A stretch of 64,000 nucleotides of DNA from Jeotgalibacillus sp. R-1-5s-1 (lineage in GTDB: Bacteria; Bacillota; Bacilli; Bacillales; Jeotgalibacillaceae): the NCBI RefSeq assembly GCF_004405105.1, contig NZ_SORW01000002.1, forward strand, positions 62,001 to 126,000. The letters run 5' to 3'. Positions within the stretch are counted from its first letter, which is position 1, and each line of letters starts with the position of its first letter. Position numbers and translations under genes: made by a program. Under the pieces are notes generated by a model. That model was not told the origin of the DNA and did no database searches. It saw only the letters and a program-made list of their open reading frames with translations. Shown here one piece after another: positions 25,085 through 33,083 of this stretch.

Positions 25085-26161
25085 ATGAATAAGCGAATTT
25101 TATTCACTGGTGGCGGTTCGGCAGGACATGTCTCTGTCAACAACGCACTTATACCAGGATTCTTAAAAAGAGGTTGGGAAGTTGAATATATCGGCTCCTA
25201 CGATGGCATTGAAAAAGACATTATTACTAAAAACTTTCCTGATCTTCATTATCAGGGCATTTCAAGCGGGAAACTGAGAAGATATTTTTCCATGAAAAAC
25301 TTCACAGATCCATTTCGTGTGCTGGCAGGCACGATGCAGGCATACAAGCGTATTAAGAAATTCAAACCTGATGTTATTTTTTCAAAAGGCGGGTTTGTTT
25401 CTGTGCCGGTGCTGCTTGCTGCTAAAATGGCCGGTGTACCTGTTGCGATTCACGAATCTGATGTAACACCAGGACTGGCCAATAAGCTGGCGATTCCGTT
25501 TGCTACAAAAATTTATACGACGTTCAGAGAAACGCTGCAGCATGTTCCCTCAGATAAATCAACATGTGCAGGTGCGATTATCCGAAAGGAATTATTTGAT
25601 GGCACACGTGAAAAGGGACTTGAGCTGACGGGACTTACTTCTTCAAAACCTGTCATGCTTGTGATGGGTGGAAGTCTGGGAGCGAAAGGAATCAATGATG
25701 CGGTCCGTGAAAACCTGTCAACACTGACTGAACACTACTCAGTCATTCACCTGTGCGGGAAGGGAAATATCGCTCAAATCACTAACTCCGATTACATTCA
25801 ATATGAATTTGTGAATAAAGAGCTTCCTGATCTGCTTGCGGTAACTGACCTCGTTGTTTCAAGAGCAGGCTCAAATTCGATCTTTGAATTCCTGGCTCTG
25901 AAAAAACCGATGCTTCTTGTTCCTTTATCAAGGGAAGCCAGTAGAGGCGATCAGATCCTGAATGCCAATACGTTTGTCAGTCAGGGCTATGCGATGAAGC
26001 TTGAGGAGGAAGACCTTACATCTGAAACATTTATGACTGCGATCAGGCAGCTGAGAGATCAGCAGTGGACCATGATTGAAAAAATGGAACAGGCGCCTGA
26101 ATCTTATACGATTGAACAAATGATTGATGAAATTATGGAGTTAGCAACAGTGAATTCTTAA
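25085..26161 (+). CDS. MurG-like UDP-GlcNAc transferase, probable second copy
   Basis: GT28 glycosyltransferase of 358 residues: TGGGSAGHVSVNNALIPG at the N-terminus, FSKGGFVSVPVLLAAKMAGV, IHESDVTPGLANKL, MVMGGSLGAKGIND and the sugar-nucleotide site SRAGSNSIFEFLAL, all MurG signatures. MurG adds GlcNAc to lipid I. Here it is outside any mur/dcw cluster and next to carotenoid genes. Several Bacillus carry such a paralogue; I infer a second murG lies in the dcw cluster outside this window. A role on another polyprenyl-linked acceptor is possible. Confidence 0.85.
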   Translation: MNKRILFTGGGSAGHVSVNNALIPGFLKRGWEVEYIGSYDGIEKDIITKNFPDLHYQGISSGKLRRYFSMKNFTDPFRVLAGTMQAYKRIKKFKPDVIFSKGGFVSVPVLLAAKMAGVPVAIHESDVTPGLANKLAIPFATKIYTTFRETLQHVPSDKSTCAGAIIRKELFDGTREKGLELTGLTSSKPVMLVMGGSLGAKGINDAVRENLSTLTEHYSVIHLCGKGNIAQITNSDYIQYEFVNKELPDLLAVTDLVVSRAGSNSIFEFLALKKPMLLVPLSREASRGDQILNANTFVSQGYAMKLEEEDLTSETFMTAIRQLRDQQWTMIEKMEQAPESYTIEQMIDEIMELATVNS

Positions 26162-26187
26162 ATCCACTGATTGTTTATCTATCTTGG

Positions 26188-26219
26188 TACCCAGCCGGAC
26201 AAATCCGGCTGGGTATTTT
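26188..26219 (+). terminator. Terminator of the MurG-like gene
   Basis: TACCCAGCCGGA and its exact complement with a four-base loop, then TTTT. Confidence 0.9.
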
Positions 26220-26325
26220 GAATTTATCAATAACAGCAGGTGTCACCTTTTCAACATCATGATCCGTTTAAAATAGAGATGAGAGGGAAGGTACGTTGTA
26301 GAGACTGAAGAGGAAGGTGAATGAT

Positions 26326-26973
26326 ATGGATATATTAGTCATTGGAGCAAATGGAACAACCGGAAAGCTTGTGATTGATAAACTCGCTAAACGCAACCGT
26401 TACTACGCAAGAGGGATGGTTCGAAGCGAGGATCAGACTCAGGGAATTGAACAGCTTGGAGGACTTCCTGTCATCGGGGATCTGGAGGGAGAGTTTTCAG
26501 ATGCCTATGATGAAGTTGATGCTGTGATTTTTGCAGCCGGATCAGGTGGACATACCGGACCTGATAAAACGAAGTCTGTCGATGAAAAAGGGGCAATGAA
26601 AGCCATTGACATTGCAGTAGAGAAAGGTATTTCAAAATTTGTTATGTTAAGTGCGATTGCAGCTGATGAACCGTCTGTATTGGATCTCGATGAGAATATG
26701 CAAATTTATTACGAAGCAAAAAAGAATGCTGATCAGTATTTAATAAACAGTGGACTAAACTACACCATTATCAGACCCGGCCTTCTAACAAATGAAAAAG
26801 GAACCGGGAAAATCAGAGCTGCTGAGAAATTATCAGACCGGCAGGGAGAAATTACAAGGGAAGACGTAGCAGATGTCCTTGTAGCATCACTGGAGCACTC
26901 AAATTTAAACAACAGAATTATAGAAATTTTAAACGACGAAACAGATATGATGACTGCCATTAACCGGGCATAA
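26326..26973 (+). CDS. NAD(P)-binding NmrA/SDR-a5-like protein
   Basis: Atypical SDR of 215 residues: VIGANGTTGKLV at the N-terminus binds the dinucleotide; VIFAAGSGGHTGPDKTKSVD and KFVMLSAIAAD follow, then YYEAKKNADQYL with the Y-x3-K pair, and YTIIRPGLL. It resembles B. subtilis YhfK. Likely an oxidoreductase or redox sensor; no substrate is evident. ATG at 26326 lies seven bases after AGGAAGGTG. It shares a bidirectional terminator with the convergent GNAT gene. Confidence 0.85.
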   Translation: MDILVIGANGTTGKLVIDKLAKRNRYYARGMVRSEDQTQGIEQLGGLPVIGDLEGEFSDAYDEVDAVIFAAGSGGHTGPDKTKSVDEKGAMKAIDIAVEKGISKFVMLSAIAADEPSVLDLDENMQIYYEAKKNADQYLINSGLNYTIIRPGLLTNEKGTGKIRAAEKLSDRQGEITREDVADVLVASLEHSNLNNRIIEILNDETDMMTAINRA

Positions 26974-26974
26974 T

Positions 26975-27005
26975 AAAAAAGACGTGTTTTAAACACGTCT
27001 TTTTT
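26975..27005. terminator. Bidirectional terminator between convergent genes
   Basis: AAAAAAGACGTGTTT pairs with AACACGTCTTTTTT; A and T runs on both sides serve both strands. Confidence 0.92.
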
Positions 27006-27006
27006 A

Positions 27007-27561
27007 TTATGCCTCCAAAGCATCTTCCTGAAATTCTGCCTGTTGGCGAAGAAGATGCAATGTGTACATATCCTTATTAATTTCATATAGATTATAAATA
27101 TCTTCATCTTTATTTAACTGATAATAAAGAGAAGGATTCGTTTCATTGGCGAGCGTGACATAAGGCAGTTTTTCTGCCGCTTTTTGTGACCGGATATTTA
27201 CCTTGCGGATTCGCATAAAGATCTTTTCGATTCCAAGCTCATAGAAAAGCTCCTGAAAGAATGCATCCTTTGCCGGCTGATTATAGCCTTTTCCGTGGTA
27301 AGGTTTTCCGATCCATGTCCCAAGAAAACCACTGTTTTCCTGAATGTCATACAGATTAATCGTGCCAATCGGGGCTCCCCATTCATCTGTAATCGTACGG
27401 GAAATCAATTCTCCTCTATCTTCAGACTCAATTGTCTGCTTTGTCATAAACATTAACTCATCTGAAGAATACGCCTTCTGACGCACAAAAGGGAAGACTT
27501 CAGGATGCGACATCAGTTCAAAAAGCGCTTGGCTTTCATGAACTTCCCGCTTTTTAATCAT
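27007..27561 (-). CDS. GNAT family N-acetyltransferase behind a structured leader
   Basis: RimJ/RimL-like GNAT of 184 residues. The acetyl-CoA region is LGTWIGKPYHGKGYNQPAKDAFF, broken here after residue segments LGTWIGKPYHGKGYN and QPAKDAFF, followed by IEKIFMRIRKVNIRSQKAAEKL. A C-terminal extension of about 40 residues (YNLYEINKDMYTLHLL) goes beyond the core fold. The ATG at 27561 follows GAGGAGGGG; an upstream in-frame ATG at 27579 lies inside the leader hairpin tail. Substrate is unknown. The promoter is about 225 bases upstream and the intervening RNA is highly structured, suggesting expression control by that leader. Confidence 0.85.
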   Translation of the reverse strand: MIKKREVHESQALFELMSHPEVFPFVRQKAYSSDELMFMTKQTIESEDRGELISRTITDEWGAPIGTINLYDIQENSGFLGTWIGKPYHGKGYNQPAKDAFFQELFYELGIEKIFMRIRKVNIRSQKAAEKLPYVTLANETNPSLYYQLNKDEDIYNLYEINKDMYTLHLLRQQAEFQEDALEA

Positions 27562-27577
27562 GGTTTTACCCCTCCTC

Positions 27578-27730
27578 AAAAGGGCAGTATCCAGTCAGGA
27601 TCTGCGAACACCACCCTCGAAATTTTTCATAACGTACATAAAAAATTTCGGGGTGGGAATCGAACCCACTAGGACCAGTTAAATAGCTGGTGGCGCACCA
27701 TTTGCCTTCCCTCCATTAAAGACTCTCTTC
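27578..27730 (-). promoter_or_regulatory. Structured 5' leader with tRNA-like module and T-box-like hairpin
   Basis: Minus-strand RNA upstream of the GNAT gene. In order: hairpin AGACU/AGUCU; D-arm-like GGC-AAAUGGUGC-GCC (27706-27692); anticodon-arm-like ACCAG-CUAUUUAA-CUGGU (27691-27674); CCUA; a perfect TpsiC-type arm GUGGG-UUCGAUU-CCCAC (27669-27653). A long helix of 16 pairs (27656-27641 with 27627-27611, one bulged A) uses CCACCC to trap GGGUGG. The hairpin AGGGUGGU...ACUGCCCU (27617-27581) then runs into UUU just before the RBS. GGGUGG can pair with either partner, and the T arm competes too: a switch-like layout. No acceptor stem closes, so it is not a standard tRNA gene. Confidence 0.6.
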
Positions 27731-27792
27731 TCAGTCTCATGGCATCATTGTATTGTAAACTTGTTCAGTTCGTTCTACATATTTGCATATAA

Positions 27793-27821
27793 ATCATACA
27801 AAATTTTTTTCTTTTTGACTA
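27793..27821 (-). promoter_or_regulatory. Sigma-A promoter of the GNAT leader
   Basis: On the minus strand TAGTCA (27821-27816), a 17-base spacer and TATGAT (27798-27793). Predicted start near 27786, giving a leader of about 225 nt. It lies in the AT-rich gap after the amidohydrolase gene. Confidence 0.6.
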
Positions 27822-27931
27822 TAGTTTTTTTGCACGATTTTTGTCTTTTTTTCGTAAATTTTTTGCCGAAAAAATACTATCCTTCTAAAATGCTTTTTCC
27901 ATTATTACGGAACCGGAATTCAGCGGCTGTT

Positions 27932-29056
27932 TTATTCTGCCTGATAAACCATTTTTCCTTTTATCATCGTGAAAACAGGTTTTGCCATAAAATGAAGTGG
28001 GTGCTGGCTCCACAGGACAAGGTCAGCTTCTTTCCCGGTCTCAATACTTCCCACAAGATGATCAATACCGAGATTTTTCGCAGGTCCAAGCGTCACTGCT
28101 TTAAGCGCAGCTTCAATTGACAAACCTTCTCTCACTGCAATGGCAGCACAAACATTTAAATATTGGATCGGTGTATAAGGGTGATCCGTTGTGATAGAAA
28201 TATCTATTCCGGCATCTGCAAGGATCTGATACGTTTTCCAGGACTTATTTTTCAGCTCAACTTTTGATTTTCTTGTAAAGGTAGGGCCGATACAGACCTG
28301 AGCGCCTGATCTCTTAACCTCCTCAGTAATTAAATGGCCTTCCGTACAATGTTCGATTCTTAGGTCTAAATTGAACTCTTCAGCCAGCCGGATCGCTGAG
28401 ACAATGTCATCTGCACGGTGAGCATGGATTCTCACCGGAATTTCACGTTTTAATGCTTTTTGCAGAGAAGTCAGCCTGAGGTCATTTGTCTGATCAAAAT
28501 GCTTCGCGTGATAAAACTGTTCTCTAAGCATTCCCATGATCCCCATTCTTGTAATGGAGTCATTTGACCCGTTAGAATGCATCCTTTTAGGATTTTCCCC
28601 GAGCGCCATTTTTAATCCCGATGTATCATTAACGATCAGGGACTGTACAGTTTTGCCACTTGTTTTAATAATGGCAGTTACGCCGCCGATCACATTGGCA
28701 CTACCAGGCAGCACATTCACTGTTGTTACGCCATGGGATCTTGCATTGAAAAAACCTTCATCCAGTGGATAGACGCCATCAATCGCTCTGATATGAGGAG
28801 TCATTGGTTCAATGGATTCATTTGCGTCATTACCGGCCCAGCCGGTTCCTTCATCATATAATCCAAGATGCGTGTGAACGTCAATTAATCCCGGTGTCAG
28901 ATGATATCCTGAACAATCATAAACTGTAAAATCATCTTCTTTTTGAATTTCTTCAGCCATCTTCGTTATGATACCATCTTCAATTAAGACATCTCCATAT
29001 TGAATCATAGGTGATGTAATCGGGTAAACTAAAGCATCTTTCAACAGCAGTTTCAT
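27932..29056 (-). CDS. Imidazolonepropionase-like amidohydrolase
   Basis: Metal-dependent amidohydrolase of 374 residues. Metal ligands appear as VHTHLG (HxH), HAH in IPVRIHAHRADD, H in IEHCTEGH, and the Asp in TTDHPYTPIQ. The C-terminal LGPAKNLGIDHLVGSIETG plus KEADLVLW is the usual closing beta-sandwich signature. It lacks the clues to assign a hut pathway or a specific substrate; no neighbouring pathway helps. The RBS GGAGGG is eight bases before the ATG. No strong terminator is seen after its stop. Confidence 0.88.
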   Translation of the reverse strand: MKLLLKDALVYPITSPMIQYGDVLIEDGIITKMAEEIQKEDDFTVYDCSGYHLTPGLIDVHTHLGLYDEGTGWAGNDANESIEPMTPHIRAIDGVYPLDEGFFNARSHGVTTVNVLPGSANVIGGVTAIIKTSGKTVQSLIVNDTSGLKMALGENPKRMHSNGSNDSITRMGIMGMLREQFYHAKHFDQTNDLRLTSLQKALKREIPVRIHAHRADDIVSAIRLAEEFNLDLRIEHCTEGHLITEEVKRSGAQVCIGPTFTRKSKVELKNKSWKTYQILADAGIDISITTDHPYTPIQYLNVCAAIAVREGLSIEAALKAVTLGPAKNLGIDHLVGSIETGKEADLVLWSQHPLHFMAKPVFTMIKGKMVYQAE

Positions 29057-29154
29057 ATATATACCCTCCGCACGTCTTTTAGAATAGTTTACTTGAAAGA
29101 CAAGGCCGCGAAAAGTCAGTAAAGAAATAAAATAACTGAAATAAATCTCATTCC

Positions 29155-29184
29155 TTTACAAAATGCTCATTAATCAGACATAAT
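29155..29184 (+). promoter_or_regulatory. Promoter of the riboflavin operon
   Basis: TTTACA (29155-29160), an 18-base spacer, CATAAT (29179-29184), just upstream of the FMN riboswitch. Confidence 0.65.
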
Positions 29185-29204
29185 AAAGAAACAGTTCAAT
29201 ATCG

Positions 29205-29337
29205 AACCTTTCGGGGCAGGGTGAAATTCCCTACCGGCGGTGATGGGCGATTATTGCCCTCAGTCCGTGACCCGGTGCTACCGGTGGATTTGGTGAAATT
29301 CCAAAGCCGACAGTTAAAGTCTGGATGGGAGAAAGGA
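29205..29337 (+). promoter_or_regulatory. FMN riboswitch (RFN element)
   Basis: Conserved RFN blocks are all present: GGGGCAGGGTGAAATTCCC, ACCGGCGGTGAT, CAGTCCGTGACCC, GGTGGATTTGGTGAAATTCC, AAGCCGACAGTTAAAGTC and GGATGGGAGAAAG. FMN binding favours the terminator at 29389-29421 and shuts off ribDE-ribBA-ribH (established for the class). Confidence 0.97.
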
Positions 29338-29388
29338 ACATGCGTTTTTCAGAACTAAGATCCTGAAACGCTTATTTGAGTATGCTCA

Positions 29389-29421
29389 AGACTCCCATTT
29401 TTTAAAAAGGGGGTCTTTTTT
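29389..29421 (+). terminator. Riboswitch-controlled terminator
   Basis: AGACTCCC pairs with GGGGGTCT around an AT loop; a run of T follows. It precedes the ribD RBS. Confidence 0.85.
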
Positions 29422-29458
29422 ATTATTTAAAAGACCTTTGTTCGGGAGGTGTACGGTT

Positions 29459-30550
29459 ATGCATGAAAAGTGGATGAAAATGGCGATCAGTATGGCGGAA
29501 GCGCTTCAGGGACAGACATCTCCCAACCCTACAGTAGGAAGTGTTGTCGTTAAGAATGGTAGAGTCATCGGGATGGGGGCTCATTTGAAAGCAGGTGAAG
29601 GGCATGCGGAAGTGAACGCGATCAGGCAGGCAGGTGATCAGGCAGAAGGTGCGACCATTTACGTCACACTTGAGCCTTGCTCACATTACGGTAAGACCCC
29701 ACCATGCGCAGAGCTGATCATTGAGAAAAAACTCAGGACGGTCGTTATAGGAAGTAAAGACCCGAATCCTCAGGTAAGTGGAAGAGGGATCAAGAAGCTT
29801 AAGGAAGCTGGAATAGAAGTTATCACAGGGATATGTGAGGATGAAACTGATAAACTGAATGAATTTTTCTTTTACTCAATGCAAAATAGAAGACCCTTTG
29901 TCACGCTGAAAACAGCTGTCTCTCTCGATGGCAAAACGGCGACTAAAACCGGGCACAGCAAGTGGATTACCGGTTCATTGGCCAGAGAGGATGTGCATAA
30001 GGACCGCCATCTGCATGATGCCATTTTAGTCGGGGTGAATACCGTAAAAAAAGATGACCCATCGCTTACTGTCAGATTAACCGGTGGAGGTGTATCCCCT
30101 GTCAGGGTGGTGCTCGATCATCATTTAACTACGCCGGAACATGCAAAGATCATTCAGGAAAGTAGTGCCGACACGCTGATCATCTGCAGTTCACAAGCGC
30201 CTGTTGAGAAGGAAAAGCAGTTAACAGCTTTTTCTCATGTGAGTGTCGTACGCTTAAATGAACCCTCGATTTCGATCAGCAGAGTCATGGAGGTTCTTCA
30301 CGCCAGTCAGATTCATTCAGTTTATGTTGAAGGTGGAGCAAATGTTCACACATCATTTCTAGAATCCGGCTTCGCAGATCGTGTGATCACGTACATTGCA
30401 CCTAAAATCATTACAGGCGAAGAAGCATTGACAACATTTGCAGGTGCTGGCATTGAACATATGAATCAGGCTTATGAGCTGGAGTTTGAAAATGTGATAA
30501 AACTCGGCCCTGGCCTTAAAATTACAGCAGTATTAAAGGAGACCGAATAA
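29459..30550 (+). CDS. ribD: Bifunctional deaminase/reductase RibD
   Basis: Second and third steps of riboflavin synthesis. The N-terminal deaminase zinc site is HAEVNAIRQAG with TLEPCSHYGKTPPCAELI (residues about 45-85); the C-terminal NADPH reductase starts near 145 with VSLDGKTATKTGHSKWITG. The ATG at 29459 follows GGGAGGTG; the frame is open to a TTG at 29438 that overlaps the RBS region. First gene of the FMN-controlled operon; ribE starts one base after its stop. Confidence 0.97.
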   Translation: MHEKWMKMAISMAEALQGQTSPNPTVGSVVVKNGRVIGMGAHLKAGEGHAEVNAIRQAGDQAEGATIYVTLEPCSHYGKTPPCAELIIEKKLRTVVIGSKDPNPQVSGRGIKKLKEAGIEVITGICEDETDKLNEFFFYSMQNRRPFVTLKTAVSLDGKTATKTGHSKWITGSLAREDVHKDRHLHDAILVGVNTVKKDDPSLTVRLTGGGVSPVRVVLDHHLTTPEHAKIIQESSADTLIICSSQAPVEKEKQLTAFSHVSVVRLNEPSISISRVMEVLHASQIHSVYVEGGANVHTSFLESGFADRVITYIAPKIITGEEALTTFAGAGIEHMNQAYELEFENVIKLGPGLKITAVLKETE

Positions 30551-30551
30551 G

Positions 30552-31199
30552 ATGTTTACAGGTCTGATAGAAGAGATTGGAACGATTAAGAACATAAAAA
30601 AAGGTGCAAAATCAATGGTTTTAACCATTAATTGTTCAAAGGTACTTGAGGATGTAAAGCTTGGTGACAGTATTTCGATCAATGGCGTCTGCCTGACTGT
30701 CACGAGTTTTTCTGATCACTATTTTACGGCTGATGTGATGCCCGAGACAATGAAATCGACCACACTGCACCAGCTGAAAACCGGTTCAAGAGTAAATCTT
30801 GAACGGGCAATGGCAGCAAACGGCCGTTTCGGCGGTCACTTTGTATCAGGTCATATTGATGGAACCGGGACGATTTCGAGTATAGAAAAAGTTGATAATG
30901 CGCTCTATATTTACATTCAGGCACCTGAGCATATGATGAAATACTTTATGATGAAAGGCTCTGTTTCGGTTGACGGAACATCGTTAACGATTTTTGATGT
31001 AAAGGAATCAGACTTCATGATTTCACTTATTCCACAGACAGCTGAAGAGTCGATCATCGCATCAAAAAAGCCTGGCGATCTTGTGAATATTGAATGTGAT
31101 ATGATTGCCAAATATATTCAGAATTTAATGAACCCTGCTGAAACGCCACAGAAAAAAGGAATTGACGAGGCGTTTTTAAGAAATAACGGGTATATGTGA
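30552..31199 (+). CDS. ribE: Riboflavin synthase alpha chain
   Basis: Dismutates two 6,7-dimethyl-8-ribityllumazine molecules to riboflavin. Two lumazine-binding repeats: MFTGLIEEIGTI...GVCLTV in the first half and GHFVSGHIDGTG...VDGTSLTIF in the second. The length of 215 residues is normal. Located between ribD and ribBA with a 12-base gap to the latter. Confidence 0.97.
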   Translation: MFTGLIEEIGTIKNIKKGAKSMVLTINCSKVLEDVKLGDSISINGVCLTVTSFSDHYFTADVMPETMKSTTLHQLKTGSRVNLERAMAANGRFGGHFVSGHIDGTGTISSIEKVDNALYIYIQAPEHMMKYFMMKGSVSVDGTSLTIFDVKESDFMISLIPQTAEESIIASKKPGDLVNIECDMIAKYIQNLMNPAETPQKKGIDEAFLRNNGYM

Positions 31200-31211
31200 G
31201 GGGGCAGCTAA

Positions 31212-32405
31212 ATGTTTAATACGATTGAAGAAGCAATTGAGGATTTGAAAAAAGGAAAACCTGTCATTGTCGTGGACGATGAAGACCGTGAAAATGAAGG
31301 AGACTTTATCGGTCTGTCAGAAATGGCAACGCCTGAAATGATAAACTTTATGATTACGGAAGGCAGAGGTCTGGTATGTGTTCCGGTGACAGAAGAGCGT
31401 GCAAATGAATTACAGCTCAAGCCAATGACCGACACGAATACCGATGCCCATGGTACTGCCTTCACAGTCAGTGTAGATCACAAAGAGACAACAACAGGAA
31501 TCAGTGCGCCGGAAAGAGCTTTGACTGTCCGGGAGCTGATTAATCCAGCTGCAAATCCGGCCGATTTTAAGCGTCCGGGTCACATTTTTCCGCTAGTAGC
31601 CAAAAAAGGTGGCGTGTTAAAACGCGCAGGGCATACAGAGGCTGCAGTTGATCTGGCTGTCCTTTCCGGTGCTAAACCATCCGGCGTCATTTGTGAGATC
31701 ATTAATGAAGACGGGACTATGGCCCGTGTACCTGAGCTGAAAAAAATCGCCGAAAAATTCGATTTAAAAATGATCACGATCGAAGACCTGATATCATACC
31801 GGAGAAATAAAGAGCAGCTCGTGAAAAAAGAAGTAGAAACGTCCATGCCAACAGAATTCGGGGAATTCAAAGCAGTGGCTTATACTGAAATCTTAACCGG
31901 ACAGGAGCATGTCGCTTTAGTAAAAGGTGAGATCTCACCTGACAAACCGGTACTTGTCCGCGTTCATTCTGAATGCCTGACAGGTGACGTTTTCGGATCA
32001 AACCGCTGTGACTGTGGTCCCCAGCTGTATGCTGCTCTATCTCAGATAGAACGCGAAGGTAACGGGATTTTACTGTATATGAGACAGGAGGGGCGCGGAA
32101 TCGGTCTTGTGAACAAACTGAAAGCATACAAGCTTCAGGAAGAAGGACTTGATACGGTAGAAGCCAACCACCGTCTTGGATTCGCAGCTGACCTGCGTGA
32201 TTATGGAATCGGTGCACAGATTCTGAAGGATTTAGGTGTGACAAAAATGCGCCTCTTAACGAATAATCCGCGGAAAATTGCCGGTGTCAAAGGCTACGGC
32301 CTTGAAGTGACGGAAAGAGTTGCCATTCAAATGCCAACAAAAGAGCAAAACGCTAAATATCTTGAAACAAAAAAAACAAAGCTTGGACATATGCTGAACT
32401 TATAG
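31212..32405 (+). CDS. ribBA: Bifunctional 3,4-DHBP synthase / GTP cyclohydrolase II
   Basis: Residues 1 to about 200 form DHBP synthase ([18 protein letters not shown], with [10 protein letters not shown]); residues about 205-397 form GTP cyclohydrolase II, with the zinc cysteines in [19 protein letters not shown] and RQEGRGIGL. It supplies both precursors of the pathway. The RBS GAGGGGGC precedes the start; ribH follows after 12 bases with AGGAGG. Confidence 0.97.
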   Translation: MFNTIEEAIEDLKKGKPVIVVDDEDRENEGDFIGLSEMATPEMINFMITEGRGLVCVPVTEERANELQLKPMTDTNTDAHGTAFTVSVDHKETTTGISAPERALTVRELINPAANPADFKRPGHIFPLVAKKGGVLKRAGHTEAAVDLAVLSGAKPSGVICEIINEDGTMARVPELKKIAEKFDLKMITIEDLISYRRNKEQLVKKEVETSMPTEFGEFKAVAYTEILTGQEHVALVKGEISPDKPVLVRVHSECLTGDVFGSNRCDCGPQLYAALSQIEREGNGILLYMRQEGRGIGLVNKLKAYKLQEEGLDTVEANHRLGFAADLRDYGIGAQILKDLGVTKMRLLTNNPRKIAGVKGYGLEVTERVAIQMPTKEQNAKYLETKKTKLGHMLNL

Positions 32406-32417
32406 GAGGAACACAGG

Positions 32418-32888
32418 ATGAAAAAAGTATTCGAAGGACATTTATCAGGATCAGGATTAAAGGTTGCGATTGTTGTCAGCCGATTTAATGAATTTATCAC
32501 AGGAAAATTGTTGAGCGGTGCAGAAGATGCGCTGAAAAGACACGGTGTAGAAGAAGCGGATGTTTCAGTAGCATGGGTACCGGGTGTTTTTGAAATTCCT
32601 GTTGTAGCCCAGCGCCTTGCCCGTTCAGGTAAATACGACGCTGTTATTACACTTGGAACAGTGATCAGAGGCGCAACACCTCACTTTGAATATGTAAGTA
32701 ATGAAGTATCAAAAGGCGTTGCCAAAATTGCGCTTGACGAAAGCATGCCAGTCATTTTCGGTGTATTAACAACAGATACCATTGAGCAGGCAATTGAACG
32801 TGCAGGTACAAAAGCAGGAAACAAAGGCTGGGAAGCAGCGACAGCCGCTATTGAAATGGCAAGTCTGTTTAAAAGAATGGATGTATAA
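32418..32888 (+). CDS. ribH: 6,7-dimethyl-8-ribityllumazine synthase
   Basis: Condenses the RibD product with DHBP. Typical text is [17 protein letters not shown] near the N-terminus, [16 protein letters not shown] and [15 protein letters not shown]. Length 156 residues; it forms the icosahedral capsid in Bacillus. Last gene of the operon, followed by a strong terminator. Confidence 0.97.
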   Translation: MKKVFEGHLSGSGLKVAIVVSRFNEFITGKLLSGAEDALKRHGVEEADVSVAWVPGVFEIPVVAQRLARSGKYDAVITLGTVIRGATPHFEYVSNEVSKGVAKIALDESMPVIFGVLTTDTIEQAIERAGTKAGNKGWEAATAAIEMASLFKRMDV

Positions 32889-32915
32889 CAAATAAAATTA
32901 TTAAAAATAATATTT

Positions 32916-32962
32916 GCGCGGGAATCATCTTTGCACTTAAGGATGATTCCCGCGCTATTTTT
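32916..32962 (+). terminator. Terminator of the riboflavin operon
   Basis: GCGCGGGAATCATC (32916-32929) pairs with its complement at 32942-32955; a T-rich tail follows. Confidence 0.92.
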
Positions 32963-32983
32963 GCGGTAAATACATCAAAACTA

Positions 32984-33012
32984 ATGACAAGTCCTATTGT
33001 TTTTCGTATACT
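32984..33012 (+). promoter_or_regulatory. Promoter of the NCS2 permease gene
   Basis: ATGACA (32984-32989), a 17-base spacer and TATACT (33007-33012). The 65-base leader after it has a CCGG-ATT-CCGG hairpin but none of the conserved purine-riboswitch text. Confidence 0.65.
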
Positions 33013-33083
33013 TAACTCTTGTGGCTCGCCGGATTCCGGTATTAGCGGGTAGGGAGAGGGCGCTTGCAAAGGCAGGCTTATAT

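Noticed and set aside
27646-27720. A normal tRNA gene on the minus strand, suggested by the perfect T arm
   Set aside because: The 3' CCCGAAA does not pair with the 5' side, there is no acceptor stem or CCA, and the anticodon-like loop has eight bases. It is kept as a tRNA-like module of a leader instead.
27761-28120. Plus-strand ORF of 119 codons
   Set aside because: It runs through the AT-rich promoter region and then antisense to the amidohydrolase gene; composition is Phe/Lys-rich noise with no RBS.
33013-33083. Purine or preQ1 riboswitch in front of the NCS2 permease
   Set aside because: The leader is only about 65 nt and lacks the conserved purine-aptamer loops; only a small CCGG hairpin is present.
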